A DNA stretch of 64,000 nucleotides, taken from Hydrogenophaga intermedia. GTDB lineage: Bacteria; Pseudomonadota; Gammaproteobacteria; Burkholderiales; Burkholderiaceae_C. The position numbers and the translations under genes were made by a program. How positions within the stretch are numbered: the first letter of the stretch is position 1; each line of letters begins with the position of its first letter. Shown piece after piece: positions 17,569 to 25,250 of this stretch. The DNA is taken from assembly GCF_023715105.1 (NCBI RefSeq), contig NZ_JAMBNO010000001.1, positions 248,001-312,000 of the forward strand, given 5' to 3'. The notes below the pieces were generated by a model. That model did no database searches. It saw only the letters and a program-made list of their open reading frames with translations, and was not told where the DNA came from.

Positions 17569-18327
17569 TCAGCGCGGGGCGAGACGGATCGCGCCGTCGA
17601 GGCGGATCACCTCGCCGTTGAGCATGTCGTTCTCGATGATGTGCTTCGCCAGCTTCGCGTAGTCCGCCGGCGTGCCCAGACGGCTGGGGAAGGGCACGCT
17701 GGCCGCGAGTGCGTCCTGCACCTCCTGCGGCATGCCGAACAGCATGGGCGTGCCGAAGATGCCGGGGGCGATCGTCATGTTGCGGATGCCGTTGCGCGCC
17801 AGGTCGCGCGCGATCGGCAGCGTCATGCCCACCACACCGCCCTTGGACGCCGCGTAGGCGGCCTGGCCGATCTGGCCGTCGTAGGCGGCCACGCTGGCGG
17901 TGCTGATCATCACGCCGCGCTCGCCCGTCGCCTCGGGCTCGTTCTTGCACATGGCCTCGGCCGCCAGGCGGATCATGTTGAAGCTGCCCACCAGGTTGAC
18001 CATGATGGTCTTGGTGTAGACGGCCAGCGAGTGCGCGCCGTTTTTGCCCACGGTCTTCTCGGCCGGTGCGATGCCCGCGCAGTTGACCAGGCCCATCAGC
18101 TTGCCCATGGACACGGCCTTGGCCACCACGGCCTGACCGTCCGCTTCGCTGCTCACGTCGCACTTCACGAACACGCCACCGATGTCCTTGGCCACGGCCT
18201 CGCCCTTGTCGGCCTGCATGTCGGCGATCACCACCTTGCCGCCATTGGCTGCCAGCATGCGCGCCGTGCCTTCACCCAGGCCCGATGCGCCGCCGGTGAC
18301 GATGAATACCTTGCCTGCAATGTCCAT
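17569..18327 (-). CDS. Short-chain dehydrogenase, 3-hydroxyacyl-CoA dehydrogenase type II-like
   Basis: This is an NAD(H)-dependent SDR of 252 residues. The cofactor motif is TGGASGLG (11-18), Asp36 favours NAD over NADP, NCAG is at 82-85, and the catalytic set includes Ser145 and Tyr158/Lys162 (YAASK). The sequence resembles human HSD17B10 and bacterial 2-methyl-3-hydroxybutyryl-CoA dehydrogenases, which act in isoleucine and fatty-acid breakdown. A perfect 16-base palindrome resembling LiuR sites lies 40-55 bases upstream of the start and supports a role in branched-chain catabolism. An AGGAGC site precedes ATG 18327. It has no operon partner in the window. Confidence 0.85.
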   Translation of the reverse strand: MDIAGKVFIVTGGASGLGEGTARMLAANGGKVVIADMQADKGEAVAKDIGGVFVKCDVSSEADGQAVVAKAVSMGKLMGLVNCAGIAPAEKTVGKNGAHSLAVYTKTIMVNLVGSFNMIRLAAEAMCKNEPEATGERGVMISTASVAAYDGQIGQAAYAASKGGVVGMTLPIARDLARNGIRNMTIAPGIFGTPMLFGMPQEVQDALAASVPFPSRLGTPADYAKLAKHIIENDMLNGEVIRLDGAIRLAPR

Positions 18328-18366
18328 GCTTGTGCTCCTGAGGTGGCGCGTCGCGCGCCTTTGACG

Positions 18367-18382
18367 TTGACGTAAACGTCAA
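18367..18382. promoter_or_regulatory. LiuR-like palindrome upstream of the SDR gene
   Basis: TTGACGT (18367-18373), AA, ACGTCAA (18376-18382) form a perfect palindrome. From memory it resembles the TTnACGTnnACGTnAA sites of the MerR-family regulator LiuR, which controls branched-chain amino-acid degradation in proteobacteria. A possible -10 (CATAAT on the minus strand, complement of 18383-18388) touches it. Confidence 0.55.
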
Positions 18383-18476
18383 TTATGACCTTGCGGCCGG
18401 TGCGATACCAGCATGACAGTCACGCCGTTGTCATGTGAGGGTGGGAAACTGGGGTTTTGCGTGCGCGCATGGGACC

Positions 18477-19385
18477 ATGTTTGCATCCTCCGACGACCTT
18501 TTTCGCCGTGTCAGTGACGACCTGCTGGACGGCTACGACGAAGAACTCGAAATGGAGATCGAGGACCGCGATCTCCACGAAGAAGTTGATGCGGCAGAGG
18601 CGGCGCGCCGTCGTGATGACCGGCGCACCTACTTTCGCGAGCTGTTCCGGCTTCAGGCCGAGCTGGTGAAGCTGCAGGACTGGGTGGTGCACACCGGCCA
18701 CAAGCTGGTGGTGGTGTTCGAGGGGCGCGACGCCGCCGGCAAGGGCGGCGTGATCAAACGCATCACGCAGCGCTTGAACCCGCGCGTGTGCCGCGTGGTG
18801 GCCCTGCCCGCACCGAATGATCGCGAACGCACCCAGTGGTACTTCCAGCGTTATGTGACGCACCTGCCCGCGGGTGGCGAGATCGTGCTGTTCGACCGCA
18901 GCTGGTACAACCGTGCCGGCGTCGAGCGTGTGATGGGCTTTTGCGTCGACGCGCAGGTGGAGGCGTTCTTTCGCACCGTGCCCGAGTTCGAGAAGATGCT
19001 GGTGAACTCCGGCATCCAGCTCGTGAAGTACTGGTTCTCGATCTCCGACGAAGAACAGGAAGCGCGATTCCTGGGCCGCATTCACGACCCGCTCAAGCAG
19101 TGGAAGCTCAGCCCGATGGACCTGGAGAGCCGGCGTCGCTGGGAGCTCTACACCAAGGCCAAGGAGGAGATGCTCGCGCGCACGAACATCCCCGAATCAC
19201 CCTGGTGGGTGGTGCCGGCCGACGACAAGAAGAAGGCACGCCTGAACTGCATTCACCATTTGCTGTCACGCATCCCGTACCACGAGGTCGAGCGCCCGGG
19301 CATCACCTTGCCCGAGCGCATCCGCCACGAGGGCTACCGCCGCCACCAGGTGCCGGGAGAAATCTACGTGCCATCTGTTTACTGA
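18477..19385 (+). CDS. ppk2: Polyphosphate kinase 2
   Basis: PPK2 transfers phosphate between polyphosphate and nucleotides. The 302-residue protein has a single PPK2 domain after an acidic N-terminal extension (about 1-50, DDLLDGYDEELEMEIED). Walker A is GRDAAGKGG (83-91) and Walker B is FDRSWYNRAGVE (139-150, Asp140), followed by the lid helices and the closing PGEIYVPSVY. ATG 18477 is preceded by a GGGA; a GTG at 18435 has no ribosome binding site. The one-domain form suggests a nucleoside diphosphate or monophosphate kinase of class I or III; the class cannot be settled by eye. It ends at a shared hairpin terminator facing the iron-type binding protein gene. Confidence 0.92.
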   Translation: MFASSDDLFRRVSDDLLDGYDEELEMEIEDRDLHEEVDAAEAARRRDDRRTYFRELFRLQAELVKLQDWVVHTGHKLVVVFEGRDAAGKGGVIKRITQRLNPRVCRVVALPAPNDRERTQWYFQRYVTHLPAGGEIVLFDRSWYNRAGVERVMGFCVDAQVEAFFRTVPEFEKMLVNSGIQLVKYWFSISDEEQEARFLGRIHDPLKQWKLSPMDLESRRRWELYTKAKEEMLARTNIPESPWWVVPADDKKKARLNCIHHLLSRIPYHEVERPGITLPERIRHEGYRRHQVPGEIYVPSVY

Positions 19386-19395
19386 CGCACAAACA

Positions 19396-19421
19396 AGAAG
19401 GCCCGCTCGCGCGGGCCTTCG
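19396..19421. terminator. Bidirectional hairpin between ppk2 and the binding-protein gene
   Basis: AAGGCCCGC at 19398-19406 pairs with GCGGGCCTT at 19411-19419 around a 4-base loop. The T run is short on both strands. The position between two convergent genes supports a shared terminator. Confidence 0.7.
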
Positions 19422-19438
19422 TCATGTGCCTGTGGTGT

Positions 19439-20488
19439 TCACTTGAAGCCCACGCGGTCAAGCATTTGCTGAACCTTCGTGAGGTTCTTCGCCACCGACG
19501 CCAGCGGCACCGTCTCGGGTTTGAAGTCGTCCCCGCCCATGGCCTTGAGGGCGGCGTTGTCCACCTTCACGCCCTTGGCGGCCGCGAACTCGTTGTTGCC
19601 GTTGGCAAAGTAGTCCTGCGCGAAGGGGCTGGCCAGGAATTCCATGAACTGGATCGCGTTGTCGCGGTTCTTCGCGTGCTTCGCCACCGCAGCGCCCGCG
19701 ATGTTCACGTGCGTGCCGCTGGTGCTCTGGTTCGGGAACACCACGCGCACCTTCTCGGTCACGGCGCGGTCTTCCGGCTTGTTCGACTTGAGCAGTCGCG
19801 CGAAGTAGTAGCTGTTGGTCAGTGCCACGCCGCATTCGCCGCTGGCCACGGCCTTGATCTGGTCGGTGTCGCCGCCCTTGGGTGCGCGCGCCATGTTGTC
19901 CACCACACCCTTGAGCCAGGCCTCGCCCTTTTGCTCGCCCAGGCGCTCGACCACCGTGGCAAACAACGACAGGTTGTAGGGGTGCGAGCCCGAGCGGGTG
20001 CACACCAGACCCTTGAGCTTGGGGTCGGCCAGTTGCTCGTAGGTGGCGACGTCGGCGGCCTTCACGCGGGTCGGGTCGTACACGATGACGCGGGCGCGGG
20101 TGGAGAAACCGGTCCAGGTCACGCCGTCGGGGGTGGCCGCGGCGCGCAGGTTGGCGGGGATGGCTGCGTCCAGCTTGGCGGACTTGATCGGCTGGAACAG
20201 GCCTTGCGAATCCGCAACGGCCAGTCGCGCGGCGTCGACCAGCATCACCACGTCGGCCGGCGAGGCCGCGCCCTCGGCGCGCAGGCGCGCCAGGATGCCT
20301 GCGTCGTCCGCGTCCACGCGGTTGATCTTGATGCCGGTGGTGCGGGTGAAGGCTTCGTACATGCCCTCGTCCGACTGGTAGTGACGGGCCGAGTAGAGGT
20401 TGAGCACCTTGTCCTGGGCCTGGGCGGTGGTGGCACACAGGGCCGCTGCGGCCACGAGGCCAAGGGTGAGGCGGCGGGAGACGTTCAT
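19439..20488 (-). CDS. Fe(3+)-type ABC transporter substrate-binding protein
   Basis: This is a periplasmic ferric-ion binding protein of the FutA/FbpA type, 349 residues. The signal peptide is MNVSRRLTLGLVAAAALCATTAQA, and the mature protein begins QDKVLNLYSARHYQSDEGMYEAF. The Tyr-rich metal site is suggested by LYSARHYQ and by the Tyr pair in TNSYYFARLL. ATG 20488 was chosen for the signal peptide. No permease or ATPase gene is adjacent, so this is an orphan binding protein in the window. A 13-base palindrome (GAGAA-TGG-TTCTC) about 100 bases upstream resembles a betaproteobacterial Fur box and fits iron-repressed expression. Confidence 0.85.
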   Translation of the reverse strand: MNVSRRLTLGLVAAAALCATTAQAQDKVLNLYSARHYQSDEGMYEAFTRTTGIKINRVDADDAGILARLRAEGAASPADVVMLVDAARLAVADSQGLFQPIKSAKLDAAIPANLRAAATPDGVTWTGFSTRARVIVYDPTRVKAADVATYEQLADPKLKGLVCTRSGSHPYNLSLFATVVERLGEQKGEAWLKGVVDNMARAPKGGDTDQIKAVASGECGVALTNSYYFARLLKSNKPEDRAVTEKVRVVFPNQSTSGTHVNIAGAAVAKHAKNRDNAIQFMEFLASPFAQDYFANGNNEFAAAKGVKVDNAALKAMGGDDFKPETVPLASVAKNLTKVQQMLDRVGFK

Positions 20489-20580
20489 GAGGAGATCTCT
20501 CGAAGTTGAAGTCACGAAAGGGGGCGGTTGCTTTGGGACAATCCGGCATCCGGTCATCTCAGCAGGTTTATGCTAACAGA

Positions 20581-20599
20581 AGCGAGAATGGTTCTCACT
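20581..20599. promoter_or_regulatory. Fur-box-like palindrome
   Basis: GAGAA (20584-20588), TGG, TTCTC (20592-20596) form an inverted repeat resembling the GAGAATnATTCTC core of Fur boxes. It lies between the divergent iron-type binding protein and patatin genes and overlaps the chosen patatin start, so it most plausibly serves the binding protein. Confidence 0.6.
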
Positions 20600-21526
20600 A
20601 AGTATCTTGGTCGCATGGGGGGGCTTTGTGTCCTTGCCCTGGTCATGGCGCTGGCGGGCTGCGCGAGCCTCGCCCCCGAAACCCCCGCCACGCCGCAGAC
20701 ACCGGCGGTCACACCCCCGGACCCGCCGCCGGTACTTACGCGACCGCCCCGGCTGGGCCTCGCCCTGGGGGGTGGCGCCGCGCGCGGTTTTGCGCACATC
20801 GGGGTGATCCAGGAGCTGGAGCGGGTGGGCATCCGCCCCGACCTGGTGGTCGGGACATCGGCGGGCAGCCTCGTTGCCGCGCTGTACGCCAGCGGCAAAC
20901 CCGGCAGCGAACTCGAACGCCTGGCCCTGCAGATGCACGAGGCCGAGATCGCCGACTGGTCGCTGCCGATCCTCGGGCGTGGTCTGCTGCGCGGCGAGGC
21001 GCTCACGCGCTACGTGCGTCGCGCCGTCGATGGACGGCTGATCGAGAACATGGCGCTGCCGCTGGGTGTGCTGGCGACCGACCTCAAGACCGGGCGCGGC
21101 GTCCTGTTCCGCCGGGGCGACACCGCCCTGGCGGTGCGCGCATCCAGCGCGGTGCCCGGGGTGTTCTCGCCGGTGAAGATCGGCGATACCGAGTTCGTGG
21201 ACGGCGGCCTGGTGGCGCCCGTGCCGGTGCGCCAGGCGCGAGAGATGGGGGCCGAGGTGGTGCTGGCCATCGACATCTCCAGCGTGCCCGAGGCCAACAG
21301 CGCCAGCGGAGGTCTGCAGGTGCTGCTGCAAACCTTCGCCATCATGGGGCAGAGCATCAACCGCCACGAACTCACCGGTGCCGATCTGGTGGTGCATCCG
21401 GCGCTCGACGGGATGGGTGGTGCGGACTTCTCAGTGCGCCAGCGAGCCATCGACGCGGGCCGCCAGGCCATGCGCGCGGCCATGCCGCAGCTGCTGGCGC
21501 TCATGGCGCGCCGCGTTCCGTTCTGA
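20588..21526 (+). CDS. Patatin-like phospholipase lipoprotein (RssA/NTE type)
   Basis: This 312-residue protein has a lipoprotein signal ending LAGC (Cys25) and a Pro-rich spacer. The patatin domain starts at about 60 (RLGLALGGGAARGFAHIGVIQELERVGI). The nucleophile elbow GTSAGS carries the catalytic Ser, and DGG in EFVDGGLVAPVP provides the Asp of the dyad. An oxyanion loop GGGAARG is present. It is probably an outer-membrane or periplasmic lipid esterase; the substrate is unknown. The start is uncertain: ATG 20570, 20588 and 20615 are all in frame and all keep the lipobox. 20588 gives a normal basic n-region but falls within the Fur-like palindrome. Confidence 0.85.
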   Translation: MVLTKYLGRMGGLCVLALVMALAGCASLAPETPATPQTPAVTPPDPPPVLTRPPRLGLALGGGAARGFAHIGVIQELERVGIRPDLVVGTSAGSLVAALYASGKPGSELERLALQMHEAEIADWSLPILGRGLLRGEALTRYVRRAVDGRLIENMALPLGVLATDLKTGRGVLFRRGDTALAVRASSAVPGVFSPVKIGDTEFVDGGLVAPVPVRQAREMGAEVVLAIDISSVPEANSASGGLQVLLQTFAIMGQSINRHELTGADLVVHPALDGMGGADFSVRQRAIDAGRQAMRAAMPQLLALMARRVPF

Positions 21527-21534
21527 CGCCGGCC

Positions 21535-21559
21535 AAAAAAAAGCCCTCACCGCAGGGCT
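21535..21559 (-). terminator. Minus-strand terminator-like hairpin
   Basis: AGCCCT (21542-21547) and AGGGCT (21554-21559) form the stem. On the minus strand a run of seven to eight T (complement of 21535-21542) follows. No minus-strand gene ends immediately before it, so it may end readthrough from phaP or an unrecognised small transcript. Confidence 0.6.
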
Positions 21560-21625
21560 AGCCGTTCCATAAAGGAGTTGCTAAGCGAACAGACTAGGCG
21601 GAAATCTTCAGCTGATTCAAGCACT

Positions 21626-21652
21626 TAGCGCCGGACTTGTCCGGCGCTTTTT
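21626..21652 (+). terminator. Strong rho-independent terminator
   Basis: AGCGCCGGA (21627-21635) and TCCGGCGCT (21640-21648) form a 9-base stem with a 4-base loop and a T tail to 21652. It probably ends the patatin transcript, or a small RNA starting between 21560 and 21620. Confidence 0.8.
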
Positions 21653-21693
21653 CTTGGTCAGCAGTGGGCTCTCTAAGTCGTTGTCCTGCAATG

Positions 21694-21718
21694 AAAAACG
21701 ACCACCGAAGTGGTCGTT
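21694..21718 (-). terminator. Minus-strand terminator with UUCG loop
   Basis: ACGACCAC (21698-21705) and GTGGTCGT (21710-21717) form an 8-base stem. Read on the minus strand the loop is TTCG and the stem is followed by five T. It is a likely terminator for transcripts coming from phaP. Confidence 0.75.
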
Positions 21719-21815
21719 ATCAACCCCTTAACCGAACGGCTAGCACCGCAGGGGGGGGAGGGCTTTGAAGGGTCCGATGAAACCGAATTTCGAAGGGGAC
21801 CCGAGGAGACAACCA

Positions 21816-21861
21816 GAAAAACCGGGGGCGCAGGCCTTGGACCGAAGGTTAAGCCTGCGCC
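21816..21861 (-). terminator. Possible phaP terminator hairpin
   Basis: GGCGCAGGC (21827-21835) and GCCTGCGCC (21853-21861) form a 9-base stem with a 17-base loop. On the minus strand five T lie five bases beyond the stem. It is about 70 bases after the phaP stop codon. Confidence 0.55.
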
Positions 21862-21929
21862 GTGGATTCAATTGTGGGCGCTCGATGAAAAGTCAAGTCC
21901 CACGATCAGCGGCACGAAGTGCGTGGTTT

Positions 21930-22472
21930 TCAGCGCTTCTTCGTGGCCGTCTTGGTGGCGTTGACGGCGCTGGCCGTCACCGTGTTGAAGTTGGCTTCGG
22001 CCATTTCGGTGGCTTGCTTCACGGCCTTGTGCACCGATTCCATGGCGTTGTTGGCGGCAGACACGGCGCTCTTCATCACGGCCACAGCGGTTTCGGAACC
22101 GGCAGGGGCGTTCTTGGAGGCGTTGTCGACCACGGCCATGAATTTCTTCTGGGCGTCGGCGGCGGTGGCTTCGGCGGCCTTGCTGAACTCGGCGCTGGTG
22201 CCCGACGCGATGTCGTACAGGTGACGGCTGTAGGCCACCGACTTCTCGGCCAGGGGCTGCATCAGGCTGGCTTGCAGGTTCAGCAGTTCCTGGGCGTCCT
22301 TGACGCTCAGCAGGGCCTGGGTGTTGTTGGCGGACTCGGCCAGGGCAGCCTTGGTGGCTTGCAGGTTGAGTTCGACCAGTTTTTCGACGCCTTCGAAGGC
22401 TTTCTGGGTCAGACCGAAGAGGGTCTCGATCTGGGATTTCTGGGCGGAAATGATTTGTTCGGCGGTCAGCAT
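21930..22472 (-). CDS. phaP: Phasin (polyhydroxyalkanoate granule-associated protein)
   Basis: Phasins coat polyhydroxyalkanoate granules and control their size. The 180-residue product is almost entirely amphipathic helix, begins [38 protein letters not shown] and ends in a Lys-rich tail ([10 protein letters not shown]), all typical of the phasin_2 family. An AGGAG site precedes ATG 22472. The promoter (TATAAT on the minus strand) is flanked by two copies of TTGCTGCGnTGCAACAT, consistent with control by the repressor PhaR. No other pha genes are in the window. The long gap downstream (21527-21929) holds three minus-strand hairpins. Confidence 0.93.
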   Translation of the reverse strand: MLTAEQIISAQKSQIETLFGLTQKAFEGVEKLVELNLQATKAALAESANNTQALLSVKDAQELLNLQASLMQPLAEKSVAYSRHLYDIASGTSAEFSKAAEATAADAQKKFMAVVDNASKNAPAGSETAVAVMKSAVSAANNAMESVHKAVKQATEMAEANFNTVTASAVNATKTATKKR

Positions 22473-22560
22473 GTCAGTACTCCTGAAGGGTGGATGAAGG
22501 GATGCGGTTCACGGTTGCGGCGTGGACACTTGCGGGCTCTTCCGTCCTCTTGTGCATGAT

Positions 22561-22577
22561 TTGCTGCGCTGCAACAT
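22561..22577. promoter_or_regulatory. PhaR-like site 1 (downstream of the phaP -10)
   Basis: TTGCTGCGCTGCAACAT is one of two near-identical 17-mers around the phaP promoter. It covers the region just after the predicted transcription start on the minus strand, where a bound repressor would block elongation or initiation. Confidence 0.65.
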
Positions 22578-22584
22578 GGTTCGA

Positions 22585-22613
22585 ATTATAGGGATCGTTC
22601 GCCGGTGCGCAAG
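22585..22613 (-). promoter_or_regulatory. Predicted phaP promoter
   Basis: The minus strand has a perfect TATAAT (complement of 22585-22590) with TTGCGC (complement of 22607-22612) 16 bases upstream. It lies between the two PhaR-like 17-mers and 113 bases before the phaP start. Confidence 0.65.
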
Positions 22614-22619
22614 CGTTTT

Positions 22620-22636
22620 TTGCTGCGTTGCAACAT
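22620..22636. promoter_or_regulatory. PhaR-like site 2 (upstream of the phaP -35)
   Basis: TTGCTGCGTTGCAACAT is the second copy, 59 bases from the first and differing at one position. The pair brackets the promoter core. Confidence 0.65.
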
Positions 22637-22722
22637 TCTAGGCGTGCGGTTCTAAATCCGGGGCGCGAGCCTCTGGCTTCAAGCGCTTGCCACAATCGCT
22701 GCCCTATTTCGGGGCCTGGCCT

Positions 22723-23712
22723 TTGCGCGCTTACTACGCTGACCATTTCGTGCTTCCCCTGCCCAGCGGGCACCGCTTTCCGATGGGCAAGTACGCGCGT
22801 CTGCGCGAGCGACTGACGGGTGAATTGCCCGCCGTCGAGTTGCACGAAGCCCTGCCTGCCAGCGACGGCGAACTGGCCCTGGTGCACACGCCCGCCTATG
22901 TGGACGCCATTGCCCAGGGCACGTTGGCGCCGGCGCTCCAGCGCGAGATCGGCTTCCCCTGGAGTCCTGCCATGGCCGAGCGCGCGCGCCGTTCGGTGGG
23001 TGCCACTCTGCAGGCGGCGCGGCACGTGATGGCGCAGCGCGGCGGCCTCGCGGCCAACCTGGCGGGCGGCACCCACCATGCGTATGCCGACAAGGGCGGC
23101 GGGTTCTGCGTGTTCAACGACTTTGCCGTGGCGGCGCGTCTGATGCAGGCGGAGCACGCGCGGCGCCACGGTGGCCGCGCGCCGTTGCAGGTCGCCATCG
23201 TTGACCTCGACGTACACCAGGGCAACGGCACGGCCCGCATCTTTGCCAACGACGCCAGCGTGTTCACGCTGTCGCTGCACGGGGCCAAGAACTTCCCGTT
23301 CCGCAAGGAGCCGAGCGACATCGACGTGGAAATGCCGGACGGCACGCGCGATGACGACTACCTGCACGCGCTTGACCTTGCGCTCGACGAGCTCGAGCGC
23401 CGTTTCGAGCCCGGGCTGGTGCTGTATCTGGCGGGTGCCGATCCTCACGAAGGCGATCGGCTCGGGCGCCTGAAGCTGAGCTTTGACGGCCTGGAGGCGC
23501 GCGACCGGCGCGTGATGGACTGGGCCTGGCGGCGTGGCCTGCCGCTGGTGTTCGCCATGGGCGGGGGCTACGGGCATGACCTTGAAGCCACGGTGCAGGT
23601 ACAGGTGAACACCTACCGCACGGCGCTGGCGTTCGAGCAGCGCTGGCAGGCGGCAGCACGCGCCGCGGCGACAGCGCCCACCGGCATGCGCTGGCACAAT
23701 GCCCGCCCATGA
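22723..23712 (+). CDS. Histone deacetylase family protein (acetylpolyamine/acetoin-utilisation type)
   Basis: This is a zinc-dependent deacetylase-fold protein of 329 residues. The active-site signatures are present: [19 protein letters not shown] (His-His pair), [11 protein letters not shown] (Asp and His metal ligands), and [15 protein letters not shown] with GGGYGHD near the C-terminus. The substrate may be an acetylpolyamine or an acyl-protein; family members with this sequence type are poorly characterised. TTG 22723 ([24 protein letters not shown]) is chosen because homologues begin at this point, with GGGG about 8 bases upstream; TTG 22687 would add 12 residues. It is the first gene of a compact set that runs to 28803. 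Confidence 0.85.
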   Translation: MRAYYADHFVLPLPSGHRFPMGKYARLRERLTGELPAVELHEALPASDGELALVHTPAYVDAIAQGTLAPALQREIGFPWSPAMAERARRSVGATLQAARHVMAQRGGLAANLAGGTHHAYADKGGGFCVFNDFAVAARLMQAEHARRHGGRAPLQVAIVDLDVHQGNGTARIFANDASVFTLSLHGAKNFPFRKEPSDIDVEMPDGTRDDDYLHALDLALDELERRFEPGLVLYLAGADPHEGDRLGRLKLSFDGLEARDRRVMDWAWRRGLPLVFAMGGGYGHDLEATVQVQVNTYRTALAFEQRWQAAARAAATAPTGMRWHNARP

Positions 23713-24158
23713 CCGCGACCGCACCGGCCCCACGCCCGACCCCGCGGCCCCGCAGCGACTACCGCGCCTTTCGCGCCATCACCACCCGCTGGGCCGACAA
23801 CGACGTCTACGGGCACGTCAACAACGTCGTCTACTACAGCTGGTTCGACACGGCCGTCAACGCGCACCTCATCGAAGCCGGTGCGCTCGACATCCACACC
23901 GGCAGCGTGATCGGTCTGGTGGTGCAGACGCAGTGCCACTACTTCGCGCCCCTGGCCTTCCCGCAGACGGTGTGGGCCGGCATCCGCGTCGCGCATCTGG
24001 GCAGCTCCAGCGTGCGCTACGAGGTCGGCCTGTTCGCCGATGGCGCCGACAGCACCGCCGCGCATGGCCATTTCGTGCACGTCTATGTGGATCGCCACAC
24101 CCGCCGGCCGGTGGCGCTGCCGCCCGCTTTCAAGAACGTTCTGGAGACCCTGCGATGA
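23709..24158 (+). CDS. Acyl-CoA thioesterase (4HBT hot-dog family)
   Basis: The 149-residue hot-dog fold protein hydrolyses acyl-CoA thioesters. It has the 4HBT signature [22 protein letters not shown], with the catalytic Asp in [12 protein letters not shown], and the central strand [38 protein letters not shown] short Pro-rich N-terminus precedes the domain. The start overlaps the stop of the deacetylase gene (ATGA). Its natural substrate is unknown. The overlap with both neighbours makes translational coupling very likely. Confidence 0.9.
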   Translation: MTATAPAPRPTPRPRSDYRAFRAITTRWADNDVYGHVNNVVYYSWFDTAVNAHLIEAGALDIHTGSVIGLVVQTQCHYFAPLAFPQTVWAGIRVAHLGSSSVRYEVGLFADGADSTAAHGHFVHVYVDRHTRRPVALPPAFKNVLETLR

Positions 24159-24871
24159 ACCTTGCCGAGACCGTGATCGACCCCGCGAGCGTGGACGCCG
24201 CGATCACCACCCGCATGTCGATGCGCGCCTTCCTGCCCACCCCGGTGCCGCGCGAGACGATCGAGCACATCCTGGACGTGGCACGCCGCGCCCCGTCGGG
24301 CACCAACACGCAGCCCTGGAAGGTGTATGTGTTGCAGAACGCCGCGCGCGACGAACTGGTGGCCAAGGTTTGCGCGGCACACGAGGCCATCTACGCCAAC
24401 CCCGCGCTTGCTGCCGAGTACCGTGAGGAATACGACTACTACCCCGAGAAATGGGTCAGCCCCTACATCGACCGTCGACGCGAGAACGGCTGGGGTCTCT
24501 ATGGCCTGCTCGGCATCCAGAAGGGCGAGAAGGACAAGATGCACGCGCAGCACCAGCGCAACTTCAAGCTGTTCGACGCGCCCGTGGGTCTGATGTTCAC
24601 GCTTGACCGCGTGATGGGGCGCGGCTCGCTGGTGGACTACGGCATGTTCCTGCAGAACATCATGGTCGCGGCGCGCGGCCAGGGCCTGCACACCTGCCCG
24701 CAGGCGGCATGGAACGGTTTCGCGAAGATCATCCTGCCCCACATCGGCGCCGGGCCCGACGAGATGCTGGTCTGCGGCATGGCCCTGGGCTACGCCGACC
24801 CTGACGCGCCGGTCAACGGCTTTCACACGCCTCGCGAGCCCGTGTCCGCTTTCACGCACTGGCTCGGCTGA
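24155..24871 (+). CDS. Nitroreductase family flavoprotein
   Basis: This is an FMN-dependent oxidoreductase of 238 residues. The nitroreductase fold shows in [40 protein letters not shown], where the RxS FMN phosphate motif lies near the N-terminus and PSGTNTQPW is the FMN-contact loop. [28 protein letters not shown] forms the dimer helix, and [14 protein letters not shown] is the late flavin-binding strand. The ATG overlaps the thioesterase stop (ATGA). The electron acceptor cannot be deduced. A gap of 26 bases leads to the FKBP gene. Confidence 0.9.
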   Translation: MNLAETVIDPASVDAAITTRMSMRAFLPTPVPRETIEHILDVARRAPSGTNTQPWKVYVLQNAARDELVAKVCAAHEAIYANPALAAEYREEYDYYPEKWVSPYIDRRRENGWGLYGLLGIQKGEKDKMHAQHQRNFKLFDAPVGLMFTLDRVMGRGSLVDYGMFLQNIMVAARGQGLHTCPQAAWNGFAKIILPHIGAGPDEMLVCGMALGYADPDAPVNGFHTPREPVSAFTHWLG

Positions 24872-24897
24872 ACCCTTCAACACCACAGGAGACGACC

Positions 24898-25245
24898 ATG
24901 ATCACCACCCCCAGCGGCCTGCAGTACGAAGACACCACGCTCGGTCAGGGCGATGAAGCCCGCGCCGGCCGCCCGGTGCAGGTGCACTACACCGGCTGGC
25001 TCTACCAGGACGGCGTGGCCGGCCGCAAGTTCGATTCCAGCAAGGACCGTGGCCAGCCGTTCGAATTCCCCCTCGGCATGGGCCACGTCATCCGCGGCTG
25101 GGACGAGGGCGTGCAAGGCATGAAGGTTGGCGGCACGCGCCGGCTGGTGATTCCGCCCGAGCTGGGTTACGGCGCGCGCGGCGCCGGCGGCGTGATCCCG
25201 CCCAACGCCACGCTGCTGTTCGAAGTCGACCTGCTCGCGGTGTGA
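24898..25245 (+). CDS. FKBP-type peptidyl-prolyl cis-trans isomerase
   Basis: This is a single FKBP domain of 115 residues that catalyses prolyl isomerisation. Key residues are visible in VQVHYTGWLYQDG, KFDSSKDRGQPFEFPLGMGHVIRGWDEGVQGMKVGGTRRLVIPPELGYG and the closing IPPNATLLFEVDLLAV. There is no signal peptide, so it is cytoplasmic. A GGAG ribosome binding site precedes ATG 24898. It is almost joined to the dehydrogenase gene that follows. This minimal form is common in betaproteobacteria. Confidence 0.93.
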   Translation: MITTPSGLQYEDTTLGQGDEARAGRPVQVHYTGWLYQDGVAGRKFDSSKDRGQPFEFPLGMGHVIRGWDEGVQGMKVGGTRRLVIPPELGYGARGAGGVIPPNATLLFEVDLLAV

Positions 25246-25250
25246 ACGAA

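Larger units (their letters stand above)
21540..21766. repeat. Non-coding segment bounded by imperfect inverted repeats
   Basis: The arms 21557-21584 and 21717-21744 are inverted copies matching at 23 of 28 positions, including an identical 11-base core GCTAGCCGTTC / GAACGGCTAGC. Outside them AAAGCCCTC (21540-21548) and GAGGGCTTT (21758-21766) are also inverted copies. Between the arms lie a plus-strand and a minus-strand terminator hairpin. No open reading frame of note and no target-site duplication are visible. It could be a small non-autonomous repeat or a duplicated transcript-end module. Confidence 0.5.

Noticed and set aside
21557..21744. Integron attC site or insertion sequence
   Set aside because: There is no GTTRRRY/RYYYAAC pair in the right arrangement, no transposase and no visible target duplication.
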